Shown here in pieces: positions 57,496 to 64,000 of a stretch of 64,000 nucleotides of DNA. How positions within the stretch are numbered: position 1 is the stretch's first letter; each line of letters opens with the position of its first letter. The notes under the pieces are model-generated. The model saw only the letters and a list, made by a program, of their open reading frames with translations. It was not told the origin of the DNA and searched no databases. The position numbers and the translations under genes are program-made. This DNA comes from Carnegiea gigantea (lineage: Eukaryota; Streptophyta; Magnoliopsida; Caryophyllales; Cactaceae): positions 124,001 through 188,000 of the forward strand of contig JAKOGI010000331.1 of assembly GCA_029747015.1 (NCBI GenBank), written 5' to 3'.

Positions 57496-60011
57496 AAAAG
57501 AATTTCGTTCTCGAAATTCCGAAGCTCAGTTCAGTCGTATCTATGATGTGCACACACTTGACGCAATCTATCCAAATTGCACTAAAATCCAAATTCTTGT
57601 TTTATAGTTAATTGAAACCGTAAAAGAGACTTATGGTATCCAGTCTCCCCTCGCCGATCCTGTTCAAGCCTCTGCTTACTCTATTTAGGTGCCGAGGGCA
57701 AATGCATAGGAGATCGGCAAATGAGTTGACATGGAAAACCATATTAAGCTTGTTTTAAAAAGGAACATAGAGTTTCAATTATCTAAACTCAATCCGCATA
57801 GTAAACAACACTTCTAAGTATATGCATCGTTAAGAATCGGCATCTAAGAGTATGACAATTGGGTCATGACATCTCCACGTCATATACAAGTAGTTTCTTT
57901 CTAAAGCATAACTTCAAATCATGGTTAAGATCAAAACGGTTAACCTAGAGACTCCTATAACATATTATAGCAGTAAGGGCATCACATAAGCAGCATGTAG
58001 CATCACTTTGGTACAATGGCATCGCATAGAATCAATATCTCAGCATTCTCAAGTCTAGGAATCATAAGCAAGATAAATTCATCTAACACGTATATAGCAA
58101 GCAGTTTACAAGGGGGGAAACATATGCAACTGTCATTCCTATGCTTGTACATCAAACCCAAATAACTTTAGGCCTTTCATTCATGGCAACTTACACAGGA
58201 CATGTCAAGGTCGTATGAAGGCGGTTTATTTAGCCAGGTTCATTCGAGAGTATGAAGATATCAAATCTCTTTAAGATTAAATCAGTCAACTAGAAAGCCA
58301 CCACATCATACTAAAGTAGCGAAGACATCATATTGCACCACACCAATAATGATGGAACTTGAAGTAGCATTCGAAATCACATTGACATCACATAGAGTCA
58401 ACAACAGTGCACGCCAAAGATTAAGAATCACACGCATCATGAACCAGCATTACATATTGATAGGAACAAATTGAAAGGGAGATGTTATGGTAAGAATGTA
58501 AGTCGATGAGTTGTAAAAGTCCAGCATAGGTCTAAACATAAGTCATTTAAGGGAGGTAGATACATGGTTTCTTGGTTATGCTAAATTTAATGCCAAATTC
58601 ATGCATCAGGTATCGCACTTATGCCCTAGCTATCATAATGTTCTACCTTCAGGTCTCATCTAGAACTGGTTATTTCTGGATCATGGAAATATACAACATG
58701 ATGTCAGACTCATGTATTTCTATTAATCATATTGGCACACATATCTTATAACTCGATTGTCAACATACATTTCGATATGATTATGAGTACACCATCACCT
58801 TATCATTTCCCTTACGAGGTTTATAACAAAGACTTCGATATACAATTGCGATTTTTAATGTCAAAGGGTGACAGCATGATAATACAACAATCAAAAGGTC
58901 CATAATGGAAACATCCATGCAGGATGGCCTTAATATAATAGGACGACAACATTAACAAACATAACACCCAATGAAGGTCAATGAAAATTACCATGCATTA
59001 CATGAAATTCATCACATAGGTCTAGTATAGGGTAACTTAATCACGTCACGTCACGTCCTTGGATCTATACGATCTATATCAGTCATTGTCTAACATAACT
59101 TCCCTGACAAGTGTAGGGTCAAGAATTTCAACTACAGGTAAGAGACACTAGTATGCTATCCGATCAAACATAAGTTACAAGGTAAGAATATGTGAATGCA
59201 AGTTCCTATAGCCGTCTCATCATACTTTAAATACGTGCGTATGCAGTTATTTAGCTATACCATGAGATCATAGAGTCCACATAAAAAGGGGTATCGTCTA
59301 AAAGAACTTTTAATCAAGAAAAGCAATCTTTAATCACTTACTGACAACTTATCATCAACACATCAAGCAACGTATTCATTTTGGCATGTAGGTATTCGAA
59401 TATCCAGTCACATATAGAAACTTATCCTCATAGAACGAGGCTCGAACATAATTGTAAAGCAAATGTAGGTCTTCAGACGCAACAATAAGGCCTAACTATA
59501 TATTTAGAAAGGTCTTCTAATGCGAAAGAAAAGTCACTATTTAGGAAGGATCTTAACTTTCAAAGTCTCTAGGTTTCAAAGAGAGAATAGTTTAACTACC
59601 AACCAATGAGTACGTCTGCTCACTCCATTATGGGGCCCGAGGAGCAAATTGTACTTTAGGGGCAAAAATGAGCTCATAGTTAAAACGTTCTCAATTATTT
59701 GAGTTCAAACCAAGTGCACTTGAAATTTTTGATTTAAACCGCCTAGGTATATATGCAAATAACTTTCGATTGAGCTAACACATAGCTTGTTCACAAGAAT
59801 ACAAGTCATTCGGTCTATGCTCTAGCAAATGCTTCATTCATCCAATCAATGAGCTCACTTAAGTCACACGTAGCTAGTTAAACGCACCAAAGTTCACACA
59901 AAAACCACATTTGCACACAAAAGCAAACATATATCACATCATCATGAACGCATTCCTACATAACTATATGAAATGCAAGACTCAGGTTGCGGCCTATGGT
60001 TGCAGGACCTT
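57496..60011. other. Non-coding interior of the LARD-like element
   Basis: I found no gag, protease, RT or integrase motif on either strand. A small direct repeat, CACGTCACGTCACGTCC, stands at 59042-59058. The base composition is close to that of the LTRs. Confidence 0.6.
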
Positions 60012-60023
60012 GCTCTGATACCA
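60012..60023 (-). other. Primer binding site of the LARD-like element
   Basis: GCTCTGATACCA on the plus strand is TGGTATCAGAGC on the minus strand, complementary to initiator tRNA-Met. It is separated by two bases from the LTR end. Confidence 0.87.
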
Positions 60024-60025
60024 TC

Positions 60026-63000
60026 TGTAACACCCCCAACCCCTAGGGTTAGGGGCATTAACGATTTCTTAAACCTTACTTAAAATCTAGGGCGATATGG
60101 ACAGAGTTTCGCCTAATAACTAACTATTTTCCAGGCTTAAAGCCTTACATTAAATCCCTGTAATGAATAGAAGTATAAAAGGCCACTGAAATAAGTTCAA
60201 TAGTTACACGCTAGAGTTCATAACTCTACGAACCATTCGCTCGGAGTATACCAAACAATAGTTCATTAATAAGGAAGGAATAAAAGACACAATTCGACGG
60301 CTCACACAACCAGAGTACTAGGATTTACATCCTAAAATATAACTAACTTTAGCTAAAAGACATCTGGCTAATCAGGTGGTTGGCTCACATAGCCATACAG
60401 AGGGACTTTTAAACGATATATATTACATAAACTAGAGTACTTTATTTACATACATTTACAATTCTGAGGATACATTATATTACATCGTTTAACTCTTGAG
60501 TCTGCTTCTATATCTGCATACATGACACCTTTTCAAAGCAAGGGTAAACTCCATCTCGGCATAAGTAAATTAAACTCTACCTGTCACAATGAAAACTTCA
60601 TAAAAGGGGAAATAGTAATGGGATGAGCAATCACATGCTCAGTGAGTATTTCCCGACTTCTTAAAATCAAAATTATTTGCGGGCAATAATCATAACAATA
60701 AGTAGCATTCACACAACATTTGTTTGTTACTATCATATTAGGCAATCATAGTCTCTAAGGAAAATCATCACCTCTAAACTTCATAATAGCCACTCAAGCT
60801 CGTTTCTAAGCCCTTAATAACCAAACTTCCTTAATAAACAAGCACTTAGGCACATAAGCGAGTAAACAACACGAATAGGGAAAAATGCTTTCGAATACGC
60901 ATTTTGAAAACACAGTGACTCATGTTGTTTTCAAAGAGTAATTTACAAATCACACTAGCCTCTTCCAAGGATAGTTTACCAATCAAACTAGCTTCTTTGA
61001 AGAATAGTTTACAAATCAAGCTAACCTATTTGAAGAATTGTTTACAAATCAAACTAACCTCTTCAAGGATCATATTCTTTAAAAAGAAATCTCTTTCGTA
61101 TTGGTCCTCTAATGGCCCTTATAATCTTTTTGAATCTTATTCGAACTGGCCTCTTAATGGCCCTTAATATCTTTCTTTTTCGTGAAATACTTAAAATGCC
61201 TAAATGCCGACTACTTTTTTTACTTATTAGGAAAAATACTCTGGGTATAAGATCATCATAATGTGCTGGTTGGATGAGATCTATTCTCAACCCCTAGTGA
61301 GATTATCACTCACGGTAAACTCTTACTCTCGGGATGGCAACATAATTTGACCTTAACCTTCGTCAAGGTCTCTAGGGTTTGCCACTACTAGGACTACTCC
61401 TTAGGCTAGGGATTCACCCGTTCTAGCATGTTCACTCCCATCTTATTATCCCTAAGTACGTTATCTTAGCCATTTAAAGCGTATAGCTATAGCGGCTAAT
61501 AGGTTTGTTGTCTCTTATAGGGAACTCATTTGTCATACAACTCACTCTTTTTTAAAAATTCTTTCTGCCTTAAAAACTGCATTTGTATAGTTAAAAATAG
61601 ACCATCTTTAGCTAATAGTTATGGTTACTTTTATTTTCAACCACGGAAACCTTCTCTTTTAAAATTTCACCCTCGCACACATTATAAAACTTAATGAAAT
61701 GAAGGGGAGGGGCTCACACGCAACACATTCAAACACTTCGTAATTCAACTTGAAAACCTCTTAAAATCGTAATGAATTTACAAGTTCGTAAATCGAAACT
61801 CATTCAAAACTTAAAGCACTTAGCTAGCATGTCTTTCAAACTATGTTTCGTAATAGACATCTTCAGTTGCCATTTTTCAGTTTGTTATAATCCTTTTAAA
61901 TACAAAAAAGGAGATATAAACAAACTAAAGCCTTAAAACATTTTCAAACTCACTGTTAGTTTGATTTTCTAACTCGCTAGACCTATTGACTATTCAGTTG
62001 AGTCACTCACTGAGTAGTTCAACGATTTAGGATCTTTTAGACTCCAAACATCTTGACAAACTAATAGGCAACTGGTAAATATTCAAAACATTTGCAATTA
62101 TGAAAACAAGCCTTAAATGATCCTTTTTAAAGATGTCTAAGTTCAAAAATTAATCACATAGCACCACTTAACAACATCGAGAGGGTAAGGGATTCAAAAT
62201 AGCACATTCGTAACACTTTGCATGAACAGTTTCAGCAGAATCCACTTCAGTATTTCATAAACCTTGCAATCCACACGATTGCAGTCAATATCAAACCCAG
62301 GCTCCCTCCTCACACAACACCGACTACAAAAACCTCGAATCACTCATTAGTTCTACCTTAAACCATTCAACTACTAAGCTCGGTTCAATATTATCATAAA
62401 TGAACAAATAATACATGAAACCATCATATGTAGGCGTAACATTCATGCTAATAGCCAAAAATAGAATTTAAACGTATCCAATATGATCTAATAATGACAT
62501 TTAAATATAATTTAGCTTGCTCTATAATACCTCAAATCAGGCGGTTAGCAATCTCAGGGCATAACGCTCACATGTAGCCTCTAAAACATATTTTAGGCAT
62601 AATAAACTGATTCAATAGCAATTTTAAAGCGACATTCTGTTTTCCACTGATCTCCAACAGACCGATTAGTCAAAACCACGCATCAGCTCAACATGAAAAT
62701 ATCCCAAAATCAGCGTTATTAACATGATTACTCAATTTAGCTCTAAATTCTCCAATTACTGACTGCTAACTCGGATTCTAACATCCATTAACTAAGATCA
62801 GTAAAATTCGTTGCAAATTAATAATAATTTAGGAGAAGAGAAACACCCACATCGATTCCAAGCTGAAGACCCGTTCTAAGGGCTTTTGGGACTGATTTGA
62901 GTGCCCACGCACCTGAAAATTCCCCCTTTTTAGCTCTAAACTCAGACCTGAAGCAACCACGCAGATCCGATTTCTTTTTACGTTGCTATTGACATTGCTG

Positions 63001-63071
63001 CTGCTAGTGGTCGCCGGAATCGTGCCCAGTTGCCGTCCCTTGAACCCCATCTCACTCCCCTCGCTCTCTCA

Positions 63072-63126
<55 letters not shown>

Positions 63127-63750
63127 ATTGTGGTGGGCTGCAGAGGTGGTCAAGGTGCTAGGCAGCCGCACAAGGCGTGATGACCGATCGCCAGTGCCCC
63201 CCCTCTCTCTCCCCCCCTTCCTGTGGTGGTCCGCGGGGCTGGAGTTGTGAGGAACCCCCGAAGAAACCCCCCCTTTTGCCCTCTGTTTTTCGTGAAGAAG
63301 GGGGGGCTCGACCCTTTTCTCTTCTTTTTTTTTTTGTCGTTTTGTTGCTTGCCATATTCAACTAATATTACTAGCCCAATCTCATGCCTCTTAATCTAAA
63401 TTCAAGCCGGTAATACAATCGCTCGTCAATTTATTCGTTCCCGATAATGAGGCACGGTCTAGTATTTAACGAGACTAATCCGAAAGCTTGACAATCTAGT
63501 CGTATTCGGGAATCTTTTCGATTTAATACCCGTTAATAATCCTTATTAGCGCTTATTAAAAATCATCGAAAAACTTTCAAACTAATAATAATAATATTAA
63601 TAGCAACAATAATATTCTTTTTAATAAAATTATCATTCACGCAAGTACATCAATAATAATTTAACTCATATCGTTATTAAAACACGATTTTATAACGTCA
63701 AAAGGCAAGACAGTCAGCTCAGCAACAAAACAAAGAACGCGGGTATTACA
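60026..63750 (-). repeat. 5' LTR of the LARD-like element
   Basis: It runs from TGTAATACCC (minus strand, 63750) to GTGTTACA (60026). The 33-bp repeat array is at about 60935-61074 and an uninterrupted CT run of more than 50 bp is at 63073-63125. Confidence 0.87.
63073..63125 (+). repeat. (CT)n microsatellite in LARD LTR
   Basis: This is a pure CT run of about 53 bp. The homologous place in the other LTR (about 56850-56862) has only a few units. Confidence 0.92.
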
Positions 63751-63790
63751 TAATCATTCCTTGAATTTTCACGTAAATGACTCTGCACAA
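63751..63790 (+). pseudogene. Dioxygenase exon-1 fragment, right of the LARD insertion
   Basis: AATCATTCCTTGAATTTTCA reads I-I-P-stop-I-F, which continues GLVDVGF from 53894. It matches the family phrase (I/V)PRIF if TGA came from CGA by deamination. Similarity fades after about 40 bp. Confidence 0.6.
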
Positions 63791-64000
63791 AAGGTCATTA
63801 CTATCTAGGTTAATGTAAACCCTGTTAGGAAGAAGAACAAGGAAAGGTATAGGTTGAAAAAATCAAAAAATATTTCCAGTGATTCTTTTCTTCTTACTAA
63901 ATTTGTATGTAATGGTCTTAGTACCTGTTTGTGTAAGATGGTCCTGATGACTATCTATGTTACACGGAAAGCCTACCCAAATGTTCGTGGGACTAAGTTT
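63791..64000. other. Unassigned DNA at window end
   Basis: No recognised gene or repeat. Confidence 0.3.

Larger units (their letters stand above)
53895..63750 (-). mobile_element. LARD-like non-autonomous LTR retrotransposon
   Basis: This is a 9856-bp minus-strand element with LTRs of 3587 bp (53895-57481) and 3725 bp (60026-63750) around a 2.54-kb interior that holds no gene. The PBS (TGGTATCAGAGC, initiator tRNA-Met) lies beside the right LTR, and the polypurine tract (AAAGAGGGGAAGAA) beside the left LTR. Flanks AAATC and TAATC suggest a 5-bp target duplication with one change. Very long LTRs with a non-coding interior define large retrotransposon derivatives (LARDs). The encoding partner is unknown; the iMet PBS fits Ty3/gypsy. 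Confidence 0.88.

Overview
The window is repeat-rich, AT-rich plant nuclear DNA, most likely from a eudicot. The evidence is two intron-containing plant gene families (an HR-like lesion-inducing protein and an ACC-oxidase-homolog type 2-oxoglutarate dioxygenase), Athila-type and chromovirus-type Ty3/gypsy retrotransposons, an Au-like SINE, a TRIM, a hAT MITE and a LARD-like element. The species cannot be named from the sequence alone. No bacterial, organellar or CRISPR features were seen. LAYOUT. Positions 1-14871 are a scrambled nest of at least five related Ty3/gypsy copies. I call them A (+, 1-4321), B (+, about 4322-7152, with its 5' LTR body inverted), D (+, 7153-10928, gag and protease only), C (-, 10935-13775) and E (+ LTR remnant, 13984-14871). 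In A and C the pol frame runs into the 3' LTR, and this together with the integrase sequence suggests the CRM-type chromovirus group. Positions 14872-36059 are older host DNA. They hold a degenerate Au-like SINE (about 16.0 kb), one probable gene for an HR-like lesion-inducing protein (19526-22563, five exons, initiation codon apparently changed to ATT), fragments of a PP2C phosphatase (25.1-25.8 kb, minus), an unusual TIR-bounded element with direct tandem arrays (26.9-27.7 kb), and a decayed RPA70-like gene (28.7-30.8 kb, minus). Positions 36060-48019 are one old Athila-type element. It has both LTRs, a tRNA-Asp-type PBS, gag, protease, RT/RNase H and integrase, and a downstream ATHILA ORF-1-like reading frame, all broken by stops and frameshifts. 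Positions 48545-50182 are an intact three-exon 2-oxoglutarate/Fe(II) dioxygenase gene of about 365 residues. Two decayed relatives follow it: a last-exon pseudogene at 50.8-51.06 kb and a first-exon fragment at 53.8 kb. Between them lie a hAT MITE with a perfect 8-bp target duplication (52006-52338) and a TRIM (52379-52870). Positions 53895-63750 are a 9.9-kb non-coding LTR element (LARD-like, minus orientation) with 3.6-3.7-kb LTRs. It sits inside the exon-1 fragment, whose sequence resumes at 63751. HOW IT FITS TOGETHER. Only two loci look like working host genes. The rest records serial insertion, deletion and recombination. The most unusual signals are: a GC-rich dyad module shared by two distant retroelement lineages and repeatedly placed ahead of reading frames; an LTR inverted in place between its own neighbours; the start-codon loss in the lesion-inducing-like gene; and a dioxygenase tandem cluster being dismantled by insertions.
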